NCBI RefSeq assembly: GCF_022448905.1
Contig: NZ_JAKVCW010000013.1
Location: 1 to 64,000 of the forward strand
Direction: 5' to 3'
From: Shimia sp.
Lineage (GTDB): Bacteria > Pseudomonadota > Alphaproteobacteria > Rhodobacterales > Rhodobacteraceae
Length of the DNA stretch: 64,000 bases
The notes beneath the pieces are model-generated. The model did no database searches, was not told the DNA's origin, and saw only the letters and a program-made list of their open reading frames with translations. The position numbers were made by a program, and so were the translations under genes. Positions 54,897 to 63,237 of the stretch are shown one piece after another. Numbering within the stretch: position 1 is the stretch's first letter; the number at the start of each line of letters is the position of its first letter.

Positions 54897-54926
54897 AAAT
54901 TTTTTAAATGACCATTTAAAAATTTT
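54897..54926. promoter_or_regulatory. Long palindrome between betB and betI (candidate BetI operator)
   Basis: TTTAAATG-AC-CATTTAAA (54903-54920) is a perfect 8-bp inverted repeat with a 2-bp spacer, extended to 13 matching positions per arm in AT-rich flanks. It lies 50 bp upstream of betI and 79 bp upstream of betB. It is well placed for a TetR dimer, but its sequence is unlike the E. coli BetI site, so the assignment is inferred. Confidence 0.6.
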
Positions 54927-54975
54927 ATTGATACAACAACATTGCTCCTGAGAACGATCACGCTAAAGTGGCGCC

Positions 54976-55560
54976 ATGGGCCGTACACGTATCCGCGATA
55001 TCCGACATGAAGAGTTGATCAACGCCACCATCACGGCGGTTCACAAACGGGGCTATGCCGTTGTCACTATGGCAGAAATCGCCGCCGAAGCTGGCGCTTC
55101 TGCCGCCTCGATCAACTATTATTTTGGCTCCAAGGAAAAGCTGATGGAGGCGACTATGCGCCGCCTGCTGACCTTGCTGAAACAAGCGATGTTGGAACGC
55201 TACGCCACTGCCAAAACCCCGCATGAGCGGCTGATGGCGGTGATCGACGCCAACTTTTCAGACCGGCTCTTCACCAACGAGCAATGCTCGATCTGGATGC
55301 AATTCTGGGCCAACGCCCCCTATGCGGAAAGCCTGCAACGTCTGCACCGCATCAACCGCGCCCGCGTTACGGCCCACTTCCGCGCCGAACTGCGCGCACT
55401 TGTTTCAGACGACCGCCGCGAAACGCTGCGCGAAGCTCTGCAATGCTACATGGATGGCGTGTGGCTCGAGGCTGCGCAATCGGACGCACCGCTTAACCCA
55501 GCCCAGGCACGCAAAGAGGCCCGCGAAGTGGCGGACCTCATGCTAAAATCGGAAAGCTGA
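54976..55560 (+). CDS. betI: TetR-family regulator BetI
   Basis: A 194-aa repressor. The N-terminal TetR helix-turn-helix reads VVTMAEIAAEAGASAASINY, followed by YFGSKEKLMEATMRRL. The C-terminal domain has SIWMQFWANAPYAESLQRLH and GVWLEAAQSD, typical of BetI. In its family it releases DNA on binding choline. Here it is divergent from betB, not at the head of a betIBA operon. ATG at 54976 is the first in-frame start. Confidence 0.93.
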   Translation: MGRTRIRDIRHEELINATITAVHKRGYAVVTMAEIAAEAGASAASINYYFGSKEKLMEATMRRLLTLLKQAMLERYATAKTPHERLMAVIDANFSDRLFTNEQCSIWMQFWANAPYAESLQRLHRINRARVTAHFRAELRALVSDDRRETLREALQCYMDGVWLEAAQSDAPLNPAQARKEAREVADLMLKSES

Positions 55561-55572
55561 AAGCTGATCCTG

Positions 55573-56229
55573 TTAGGGCCGCACGTATTTGAAAAGCGTG
55601 CCGTCGCCCCCGGCCAGCTGCATGATCATCTTATCCGCGGTGACCGCTTCAATGATCATGCAAGGCGGCTCGCTCCAAGGATCGATATGCGCGATCATCA
55701 CCGGCCCCTGCCCATTGGATTTTTCGCAACTATCAGCCAATTGCAGCGTGTACTCTGACGAATAGTCCCCATTGATCTCTTCAGTCACCTGATCGCCCCA
55801 GACAGTGGACGTGTAGACCGGATCTGCGGCAAACACCCACTGCCCCTGCAAGTTGGCGCAGATGTCCGCATAAGGGTCCAGCGCGGGATCGTGGCGCATC
55901 GCGTGCACGGCAAGTTCGGCGGACATATCGCCCATCGAGACAATATCCGCCCGCAGCCACAGCGGCGCATTCACATAAAGTGTGCCCATGGCCTCGACAA
56001 TGTAACTTGGCGTCGGCTCGTTCCAGCTCACCCAATAAGTGAACCCATTGCTGGTCAGTTCGCAACTCGGCACTTCCTGCTCAAAGACACAGCCCTGCAA
56101 CATCGCCACATCTTCCAGAGGCTCGCCATGGACGCCACTCTCAACACCGCTATCAATGAACATCTGCGCCTGCGCCGCGCCTGCCAGCATCCACACGGCG
56201 CCAGCGTGTTTCAGTGTTTTCAAAATCAT
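55573..56229 (-). CDS. Secreted protein with domain shared with the DUF1036 gene
   Basis: A 218-aa protein. Signal peptide MILKTLKHAGAVWMLAGAAQAQ. The mature part has GEPLEDVAMLQGCVFEQEVP, VSWNEPTPSYIV, LDPYADICANLQGQW and PPCMIIEAVTADKMIMQLA. These landmarks occur in the same order in the C-terminal half of the 57884-58969 protein, on the other side of betC. Conserved Cys suggest disulfides. ATG at 56229 gives the signal peptide; a longer frame has no site. It is co-directional with betC, 73 bp downstream. Function unknown. Confidence 0.75.
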   Translation of the reverse strand: MILKTLKHAGAVWMLAGAAQAQMFIDSGVESGVHGEPLEDVAMLQGCVFEQEVPSCELTSNGFTYWVSWNEPTPSYIVEAMGTLYVNAPLWLRADIVSMGDMSAELAVHAMRHDPALDPYADICANLQGQWVFAADPVYTSTVWGDQVTEEINGDYSSEYTLQLADSCEKSNGQGPVMIAHIDPWSEPPCMIIEAVTADKMIMQLAGGDGTLFKYVRP

Positions 56230-56301
56230 AAATCTATCCCCTTCGCGTTGGACGCAGCCTAGGGGCACAAGCCTTAACAATCTACTCTCACGTGTGGCGA
56301 A

Positions 56302-57810
56302 CTACTCCCCACGCGGAAAGCGCTGATTTTTCTCCACCACATTCAGGTCCATATGGTTGCGCATGTAGCGCTCCGAGGCCTTCTGCAACGGCTGATAATC
56401 CCACGGGAAGTACCCGCCCTCCCGCAGCGCTTCATAGACCACCCAACGCCGCGCCTGACTTTCCCGCACCGCCGCATCAAACGCCGCCAAATCCCAGCGC
56501 GCCTCCGACTTGGCCCGTAGTGTCTGCACCGTGCCCTGATGCGCCGGTTCCTCTGCCAGATTGGTCAGTTCATGCGGATCGGCCTCCAGATCAAACAGCT
56601 GATCCGGGTCCAGGGAACAGCGGTTGTACTTCCACTTTCCATAGCGCAGCGACACCATCGGCGCATATGAAGCCTCCGCCGCATATTCCATCCTCACCGG
56701 CGTGTCGCGCGTTCCGCCCTGCCCCAGGTGCACCAGGCTCTCGCCTGTGGTCCAGGGCATGACCTCCTCCATGCTCACCCCCGCCAATTCGCACAGCGTT
56801 GGACAGACATCGATGTTGCTCACCGGCGTGGTCACCAATCCGGGCTCCATATTCGGAGCCGCCACCATCATCGGCACACGGCTGGAGCCCTCATAGAAGC
56901 TCATTTTGAACCACAAGCCGCGCTCGCCCAGCATGTCGCCATGGTCACTGACAAACAGGATCACCGCCTCTTGCCGCGTCGCCTCCAGCGCCTCCATCAC
57001 TTCGCCAATCTTGTCATCCAGATAGCTGATGTTGGCGAAATACGCCCGACGCGACCGGCGAATATCCTCTTCGGTGATGTCAAAACTGCGCCAGTCATTG
57101 GCGTCAAAAATGCGTTTGGAATGCGCATCTTGGTCCTCATACGGAATGGCCCCGACCTCCGGCAGCAGGTGGTCGCAGTCTTCATACAGGTCCCAGTACT
57201 TCTTGCGTGCCACATAGGGGTCATGCGGGTGGGTGAAACTCACGGTCAGACACCAGGGCCGGTCATCATGCCCCCGCGCCAGATCATAGACCTTGCGCGT
57301 GGCGTGATAGGCGACCTCGTCGTCATACTCCATTTGGTTGGAGATCTCCGCCACACCTGCTCCAGTCACACTGCCCATATTGTGGTACCACCACTCGATG
57401 CGCTCGCCCGGTTTGCGGTAATCCGGCGTCCAGCCAAAATCCGGCGGATAGATGTCCGTGGTCAGCCGCTCCTCAAAGCCGTGCAACTGATCTGGCCCAA
57501 CAAAATGCATCTTGCCGGACAGGCATGTCTGATACCCGGCCCGGCGCAAATGGTGCGCGTAGGTGGGAATGGACGAAGCGAACTCGGCCGCGTTGTCATA
57601 GACCCCTGTGCCGCTCGGCAACTGTCCTGACATAAACGCCGCCCGCCCCGGCGCGCATAGTGGGCTGGCCGTATAGGCGTTTTGAAACCGCGTCGACCGC
57701 GCCGCCAGCTTCTTCAAGTTCGGCGCATGCAACCACTCCGCTGGCCCATCGGGAAAAAACGTGCCGTTGAGCTGATCCACCATAAAAATCAGGATGTTGG
57801 GACGAGACAT
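56302..57810 (-). CDS. betC: Choline-sulfatase
   Basis: A 502-aa arylsulfatase-family enzyme releasing choline and sulfate from choline-O-sulfate. NILIFMVDQLNGTFFPDG is the metal-binding start, and SPLCAPGRAAFMSGQLPSGT contains C52-A-P-G-R56, the formylglycine motif. SDHGDMLGERGLWFKMSFYE, typical of choline sulfatases, and a C-terminal dimer-tail (YFPWDYQPLQKASERYMRN) are present. No signal peptide, so cytosolic. It feeds choline into betA/betB. Confidence 0.95.
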   Translation of the reverse strand: MSRPNILIFMVDQLNGTFFPDGPAEWLHAPNLKKLAARSTRFQNAYTASPLCAPGRAAFMSGQLPSGTGVYDNAAEFASSIPTYAHHLRRAGYQTCLSGKMHFVGPDQLHGFEERLTTDIYPPDFGWTPDYRKPGERIEWWYHNMGSVTGAGVAEISNQMEYDDEVAYHATRKVYDLARGHDDRPWCLTVSFTHPHDPYVARKKYWDLYEDCDHLLPEVGAIPYEDQDAHSKRIFDANDWRSFDITEEDIRRSRRAYFANISYLDDKIGEVMEALEATRQEAVILFVSDHGDMLGERGLWFKMSFYEGSSRVPMMVAAPNMEPGLVTTPVSNIDVCPTLCELAGVSMEEVMPWTTGESLVHLGQGGTRDTPVRMEYAAEASYAPMVSLRYGKWKYNRCSLDPDQLFDLEADPHELTNLAEEPAHQGTVQTLRAKSEARWDLAAFDAAVRESQARRWVVYEALREGGYFPWDYQPLQKASERYMRNHMDLNVVEKNQRFPRGE

Positions 57811-57883
57811 GCTTTAGCTCCTTGGACGGTTTCTCACACCCTAGGAACACCACCCAGAAAAGCTCAAGACGTTTCGCGACAAA

Positions 57884-58969
57884 TCATCGCCGATAAACGA
57901 AGGGCTCCGGGTTGCCGTAATAATAGAGCACCATCTCGTTGTCCGTGACACTGTCGATCATATAGCAATAGGGCTCTCGATCCTCCGGGTTGGTCTGCAA
58001 CAACACTGGCCCGCCCGGCCCCGCATCACACCCCGGCGCGATTTGTAGAAAATAATCGGCAACCGGCTCACCATTATAGAACTCGGTCAGCTCCGCCCCT
58101 TCGATCATGATCTGCGCGGTGATGTCGGTCATATCGCGCCACATACCCTGCATCGCTTCACGGATGTCCTGATAAGGATCAAGCTCGGGGAAATAACTCA
58201 CTTCACGGATCACCGTGTCCACCGTGATATCGCCATAGCTGATCATGTCGCCACCAAAGGCCACCGGCGTGCCCACGGGCAAATACTCCAGCGCATCCAG
58301 CAACGCATCTTCAGTGCCGTTGCCGTAGTTCACATAATACTTCCAGCCTTCCGCATGAAAACTGCAAAACGCGTCCTCATATTCATAGGCACAGCCCTGA
58401 AAGATGCCGACTTGAGAAAACGGTTCCCCAAAGAAACCGGAGTTCTCCATAGGCATATAAAGGGGCAAAATCCGCCGTGCTTCAGCCTCTGTCGTGTACA
58501 CAATCTCCGCAGGCGGCGTTGCGGTCGCACCGCCTGCGCCCCCCGTTTCCAACGCCGTGAAAATCCCCGCTTTGATATTCAACCGATAGTCTTTGGCCGT
58601 TTTACCTGTATCGATTTTTGCAAACATGGATTTGTCATAGCCACGCGCCTCGCAATCCTCATCGCCCACAATCGAAAACCCGGAGAGCTCAGTACAAAAA
58701 CTATACCGCTCCGCCGGATCAAACTCATAGCCGCGCGCGGTGGCAAAAACATAGTAGTATCGCCGCTTCAGATCGCCGGTCACCGGCGTGTCACACTCGC
58801 CCGGATCAAGGTTCCACCACCCGCGAGATCGATAGACATCCCCATCCTTGTAGGCCACCGCCACACTTTGTGAGAACCCAGCCTCGTTGCAGATCTCCAA
58901 CCCCGCCCGCGCGGCCACCGGTAGCGTCACCGCGGCCGCACACCCGACCATCCAGAAAGTTGATCTCAT
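57884..58969 (-). CDS. DUF1036 protein with C-terminal unknown domain
   Basis: A 361-aa secreted protein. Signal peptide (FWMVGCAAAVTLPVAARA) followed by DUF1036 (about 20-140): LEICNEAGFSQSVAVAYKDG, YRSRGWWNLDPGECDTPV and VGDEDCEARGYDKSMFAKID. A low-complexity GGAGGATATPP linker leads to a second domain (about 170-361) that mirrors the 55573-56229 protein: FGEPFSQVGIFQGCAYEYED, LDPYQDIREAMQGMW and YCYMIDSVTDNEMVLYY. ATG at 58969 gives the signal peptide. It lies 73 bp upstream of betC. Role unknown. Confidence 0.8.
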   Translation of the reverse strand: MRSTFWMVGCAAAVTLPVAARAGLEICNEAGFSQSVAVAYKDGDVYRSRGWWNLDPGECDTPVTGDLKRRYYYVFATARGYEFDPAERYSFCTELSGFSIVGDEDCEARGYDKSMFAKIDTGKTAKDYRLNIKAGIFTALETGGAGGATATPPAEIVYTTEAEARRILPLYMPMENSGFFGEPFSQVGIFQGCAYEYEDAFCSFHAEGWKYYVNYGNGTEDALLDALEYLPVGTPVAFGGDMISYGDITVDTVIREVSYFPELDPYQDIREAMQGMWRDMTDITAQIMIEGAELTEFYNGEPVADYFLQIAPGCDAGPGGPVLLQTNPEDREPYCYMIDSVTDNEMVLYYYGNPEPFVYRR

Positions 58970-59026
58970 GGTGTCCCCCTCCCGATTTTCCTCAGGATAG
59001 GCGCACTTACGGCGCTGTGGCAAATC

Positions 59027-59932
59027 TCAGAGCTTGGTCTGCCCCACAAGCGGCGTGATCTGACGCCGCTTCAGCATGGCTTCACGCCAGGTGATAAAGC
59101 TGATCGCGCCAATAATTGTAAGCGCCCCGACCAGCACCCAGACATCCGGCTGCTCGCCAAAACCAATCCAGCCCAGCAACACCGCCCAGACCATCTGCAA
59201 GAAACTCACCGGCTGCGTCACAGTCACCGGCGCCGCCTTAAATGCCAAAGTCATGGTGTAGTGCCCTGCCGTGGCAAAACAGGCCACGCCAAACAGGATC
59301 ACCAACTCTTCCAACGTCGGCGTCACCCAGACCGACAGCGCCAAAGGCGCCAGCCCAATGGTCACCGTCACCGACAACATCCCCACAACCACCGTGGGGC
59401 TGACCTCTTCACTCAACCGCTTGGCAATCAGGTAGCCACCGGCAAAGCCCAGCGCCGTGAACAGCATGGCAAAATGTCCCGGACTCAACTCGCGAAAGCC
59501 CGGCCGCAAAATGATTGTCACCCCAATCAGCGCCACAATCACCGCCGCGATCCGCCGAAACGCAAGCTTTTCCCCCAAAAACAGCGCCGCACCAATGGTG
59601 ACATAGACCGGCGACAGATAGTTCATCGCCGTGACCTCGGCGATCGGAATACGCGCCATGGCAAAGAACCACGCCACCACCGCACCAGTGTGCAAGATGC
59701 CACGCAGACTGAACAAGCCAATCTGCCGCTTGGTGAGCTTCGCTTCCAGAATGGGTTTGATCATCGGGATCAGGAACACTATGCCCAGCGCGTAGCGCAG
59801 AAACGCTGTCTCCGACGCAGGCAACCGCGTGCTCACCATTTTCACAAGCGCGGTCACCGCCACAAAGCACAGCCCCGTGACCAGCATCCAAAACACACCC
59901 TTCAGGGGCGAATACGCGCTTTCATCCGTCAT
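59027..59932 (-). CDS. EamA/DMT-family transporter
   Basis: A 301-aa protein with ten hydrophobic segments in two EamA repeats. The first repeat includes FLRYALGIVFLIPMIK and EVTAMNYLSPVYVTIGAALF; the second ends VTVTQPVSFLQMVWAVLLGW. It belongs to the RhaT/EamA drug-metabolite exporter superfamily. Substrate cannot be read. It is not coupled to a neighbour. Confidence 0.9.
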   Translation of the reverse strand: MTDESAYSPLKGVFWMLVTGLCFVAVTALVKMVSTRLPASETAFLRYALGIVFLIPMIKPILEAKLTKRQIGLFSLRGILHTGAVVAWFFAMARIPIAEVTAMNYLSPVYVTIGAALFLGEKLAFRRIAAVIVALIGVTIILRPGFRELSPGHFAMLFTALGFAGGYLIAKRLSEEVSPTVVVGMLSVTVTIGLAPLALSVWVTPTLEELVILFGVACFATAGHYTMTLAFKAAPVTVTQPVSFLQMVWAVLLGWIGFGEQPDVWVLVGALTIIGAISFITWREAMLKRRQITPLVGQTKL

Positions 59933-60003
59933 GCCGCCACATAGACATGACGTGGCGGCAGTGTCGAGGTAGGAAACCTGTTAAGCAAAATTTTGCCGCG
60001 GCG

Positions 60004-60948
60004 TCACAGCATCCTGTCCGGCAAGGGAATAAACTCCTGATCATCCCCCGGCGGCAATTGAAACCGCCCATCGGCCCAATCTCCGGCTGCCCAATCGGCT
60101 TTCGCAGCCTCAATTTTCTCCTTGCTGGAGCTAACAAAATTCCACGAGATATACCGCGGCCCATTCATGGTTTCCCCGCCCAGCGCCATCAACCGCGCAC
60201 CCTGCGGTCCCGCCGTCACGGTGATCGCATCGCCGGGCCGGAACACCACCATACGTCCCGGCTCAAACACGTCCCCGGCAATCTCTACCGCGCCGTCCAC
60301 CACATACAAACCCCGATCCTCGTGATTGTCCGGCATCGGCAGCTTCGCCCCAGCCTGCAAGGCCACATCGGCATAAAATGTCTCTGACATCATGCTCACC
60401 GGCGCGCGCTCCCCCCAGGCATCCCCAAGGATCAACCGCACCTCTTTGCCTTCGCCTTCCAGAAACGGCAGCGCCTCTTTGCCGTGGTGTTCAAACGCCG
60501 CCGGATCATCTTCGTGCTCCTCCGGCAAAGCGATCCAAGTCTGAATCCCAAACAGCGAACTTGGCGCCTTACGTGTCGCTTCTGACGTGCGCTCCGAATG
60601 GGTCACGCCATTCCCTGCCACCATCCAGTTCACCTCACCGGGATAAATCATCTGATGCGTGCCCAAACTGTCGCGATGCTCAAACTCACCGCGATACAGA
60701 TAGGTCACCGTCCCCAGCCCGATATGCGGATGCGGCCGCACATCAATGCCCTGCCCTGTCAAAAACTCTGCCGGCCCCGCCTCATCAAAAAAGATAAATG
60801 GCCCCACCATCTGCCGCTTCGGCGCAGGCAACGCCCGCCGCACAGAAAACCCGCCAAGGTCTCGAGAGCGTGGCACAATGACTGTCTCAATCGCCTCCAA
60901 GGCGGTGGCATCGGGCAATTTTGGCTCTAAGGCTGGGTTCCAACTCAT
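60004..60948 (-). CDS. Pirin-family protein
   Basis: A 314-aa two-cupin protein. The N-terminal domain has GPFIFFDEAGPAEF, VRPHPHIGLGTVTYLYRGEF and GVTHSERT, which carry the three metal-binding His and a Glu. The second cupin is in KLPMPDNHEDRGLYVVDGAV. Bacterial pirins are often quercetinases or redox-linked regulators. ATG at 60948 is preferred to a frame extending to 61020 because the CAGGAGGAC site precedes it. Confidence 0.93.
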   Translation of the reverse strand: MSWNPALEPKLPDATALEAIETVIVPRSRDLGGFSVRRALPAPKRQMVGPFIFFDEAGPAEFLTGQGIDVRPHPHIGLGTVTYLYRGEFEHRDSLGTHQMIYPGEVNWMVAGNGVTHSERTSEATRKAPSSLFGIQTWIALPEEHEDDPAAFEHHGKEALPFLEGEGKEVRLILGDAWGERAPVSMMSETFYADVALQAGAKLPMPDNHEDRGLYVVDGAVEIAGDVFEPGRMVVFRPGDAITVTAGPQGARLMALGGETMNGPRYISWNFVSSSKEKIEAAKADWAAGDWADGRFQLPPGDDQEFIPLPDRML

Positions 60949-61063
60949 GGCGTCCTCCTGACTTGCTACCCGCAGGATATGGCCATTCCCCTGCCGCACA
61001 AAACAGGCAAGTCCCCACAACTTATGTGCGCAACCTCACACAATGCCCCACTCTTCTCCTTCC

Positions 61064-61113
61064 TTAAATATCCCGGGGGAGTCGGCGCTTGCGCCGACGG
61101 GGGCAGCGCCCCT
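61064..61113. repeat. Second copy of the C/G-rich intergenic repeat
   Basis: TTAAATATCCCGGGGGAG followed by GTCGGCGC-TT-GCGCCGAC and GGGGGCAGCGCCCC. The AAATATCC(C/T)CGGGGG core is shared with the 34891 repeat. It directly follows the stop of the LysE-type gene on the minus strand, and its GTCGGCGC stem could end that transcript. Confidence 0.5.
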
Positions 61114-61758
61114 TCACATGCCCCAGATCAGTTTCGCGGCAATCGCCCACATGGTCAGCCCGACCAGCACATCCAAAATCTGCCAGGAGCGCGGATTGAC
61201 AAAGAAGGGACGCAACAGTTTGGCGCCAAACCCCAACGAGAAGAAAAACACAAAGCTTGCGGTCACCGCACCCGCGCCAAAGGCCCATCCCGGCGCATAT
61301 TGCGCGGAAATTCCACCCAACAGCACAACCGTATCCAAGTATACATGCGGATTGGCCCAGGTCAGCAGCACACAGGTCATAACCGCCGCGCCAAAGCTGC
61401 TCGCTGTGCGCCCCTTGTCCTGTAGAGCATCTCCGCCAGCTGCAGCGGCCTTAAAATTCATCGCCCCATAGACAAACAGGAACACTGCACCGCCATAGCG
61501 CACCCATTCAATCATGGTGGGATTGGCCGCAATCAACGCGCCAAACCCCGCCACGCCCAAAGTGATCAGGATGGCGTCACTGACCGCACAGGTCAGCACC
61601 AGTGGCAGCACATATTCTCCACGTAAGCCTTGGCGCAGCACAAAGGCGTTTTGCGCGCCAATCGCCATAATCAGCGACAGCCCCAACGCAAACCCGGCCA
61701 ATGCTGGCCCCAAAATGCCTGTCTCGCCCATATCGTCTTGCCCCCAGTGGTTATCCAT
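61114..61758 (-). CDS. LysE/ArgO-family amino-acid exporter
   Basis: A 214-aa membrane protein with six hydrophobic segments. LGLSLIMAIGAQNAFVLRQG is the LysE/ArgO signature, and VLLTWANPHVYLDTVVLLGG is the second motif. ArgO/LysE export arginine or lysine. ATG at 61758 follows AAAGGTG; an ATG nine codons later is possible. It is divergent from a small gene and an ArgP/LysG-type regulator, the usual regulator of such exporters. Confidence 0.92.
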   Translation of the reverse strand: MDNHWGQDDMGETGILGPALAGFALGLSLIMAIGAQNAFVLRQGLRGEYVLPLVLTCAVSDAILITLGVAGFGALIAANPTMIEWVRYGGAVFLFVYGAMNFKAAAAGGDALQDKGRTASSFGAAVMTCVLLTWANPHVYLDTVVLLGGISAQYAPGWAFGAGAVTASFVFFFSLGFGAKLLRPFFVNPRSWQILDVLVGLTMWAIAAKLIWGM

Positions 61759-61840
61759 TGCACCTTTGTGTTGGGGTTTGACTACGGCCCGCCCATGAAT
61801 TACTCAAATTAAAAAACCTGGGACCACATTAGGACAGCTT

Positions 61841-62215
61841 ATGTCGCTTCCAAGCTACAAAACCCTGCCGCCCGTCAATGGGGAAAGCAACGTAGACTAC
61901 TGCCGCCGCCTTGAGGCGGCAGGTCATGACGCGCTGTTTTTACGCAATGCGCTGGCCTTCCACTTCCAGCTGCCGCAGGACGACATCAAGCACTGCCTGG
62001 ACCAATTCCCCGAGGCGCGCCTGCGTCACGTCGAATTGCTGACAAAGCTGCACCCCACCCGCTCCGCCTATGCGCTGGCGGACAAGCTGGCGGTGAACCT
62101 CGGCATGTCTCTTAATGAGGCCAAAGACTGGGCCTTGGCGCATGACGGCTCAACGCTCAATGCCAACCAAAATCGGATCAGGCCCACACACGGCACCGCA
62201 GCCAAGCTGCAATGA
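61841..62215 (+). CDS. Small hypothetical protein upstream of argP-like gene
   Basis: A 124-aa soluble protein with YCRRLEAAGHDALFLRNALA and KHCLDQFPEARLRHVELLTK, mostly helical. No family recognised. Its stop overlaps the regulator start by 4 bp (ATGA), so the two are translationally coupled, and it is divergent from the exporter. It may be an amino-acid-handling or regulator-partner protein; this is speculation. Confidence 0.65.
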   Translation: MSLPSYKTLPPVNGESNVDYCRRLEAAGHDALFLRNALAFHFQLPQDDIKHCLDQFPEARLRHVELLTKLHPTRSAYALADKLAVNLGMSLNEAKDWALAHDGSTLNANQNRIRPTHGTAAKLQ

Positions 62216-63117
62216 AACTCGACTACGCCCATCTCGCCGCCCTTGCGGCGATCCTGCGCACCGGCAGTTTTGATGGCGCGGCACAGGAACTGGGCATCAC
62301 CCAATCCGCCATCTCGCAACGCCTGAAAGCGCTGGAAGAGCGCGTCGGCATGCCTTTGGTGCTGCGCGGCACACCCTGTGAAGGCACCGAAACCGGCCGC
62401 CGCCTCGCCGCCCACCTCGACCAGGTGGGCATGCTCGAAGGCGCGCTCTCCCGCGATCTGGCAAAGCTCTCCCCGCGCACCGCCCGCCTGAGAACCGCCG
62501 TCACCGCAGACAGCCTCGCCACATGGTTCCTCAAAGCCGCCGCGCAGGTGCCCGACCTGCTGTTTGATCTGGTGGTGGACGATCAGGATTTCTCCGCCGA
62601 CTGGCTCCGGCGTGGCGAAGTGGTCGCCGCTGTCACTGCACATGAAGCCCCCATTGCTGGTTGCGACAGCACGCCCTTAGGGCCAATGCGCTATGTGCCC
62701 TCCGCCAGCCCAGCCTACATGGCCAAAAACTTCCCCAACGGTGTCACCGCAGAGGCCATATCGACGGCCCCGATCCTGATCTTTGATGCCAAAGACCGCC
62801 TGCAAGAGACCTGGATGACGCAAAACCTTGGCGTCACGCCTTCGCCGCCAAGCCATCGCCTGCCATCCTCCACCGGTTTTGTCGAGGCATGTCTGCTGGG
62901 GCTTGGCTGGGGCATGAATCCGGAACCGCTGGTGCGCCCCCATCTGGAAAGCGGCGCCTTGGTGCCGTTGATCCCCGACACCACCTACGAAACACCTCTG
63001 TTCTGGCAATCCAGCCGCCTGCTGGCCCCCGCCCTTGCCCCGCTTACCAAAGCGGTGCGCCGAGTCGCACGCCAAAGCCTGGCCCCTCACTCTCCGGCCA
63101 ATTTGCCAACAAATTGA
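62212..63117 (+). CDS. LysR-family regulator (ArgP/LysG type)
   Basis: A 301-aa LysR protein. The DNA-binding part reads LRTGSFDGAAQELGITQSAI and SQRLKALEERVGMPLVLRG, with the ArgP-type PCEGTETGRRLAAHLDQVGM following. The effector domain has two lobes (about 92-300). ArgP/LysG proteins activate divergent argO or lysE in response to basic amino acids, which fits the exporter 450 bp away. The start ATG overlaps the preceding stop. Confidence 0.93.
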   Translation: MKLDYAHLAALAAILRTGSFDGAAQELGITQSAISQRLKALEERVGMPLVLRGTPCEGTETGRRLAAHLDQVGMLEGALSRDLAKLSPRTARLRTAVTADSLATWFLKAAAQVPDLLFDLVVDDQDFSADWLRRGEVVAAVTAHEAPIAGCDSTPLGPMRYVPSASPAYMAKNFPNGVTAEAISTAPILIFDAKDRLQETWMTQNLGVTPSPPSHRLPSSTGFVEACLLGLGWGMNPEPLVRPHLESGALVPLIPDTTYETPLFWQSSRLLAPALAPLTKAVRRVARQSLAPHSPANLPTN

Positions 63118-63237
63118 CCAACTCTGGCCGCGCTCTGTCCCGGAACGCCAACTACACCAAGCAAGGCAAGACACCACAGGACGATCCCGCTAAACTAGAC
63201 ACAACCGCCCACAAAAGGCGCAGATGAGGCATAGAAC

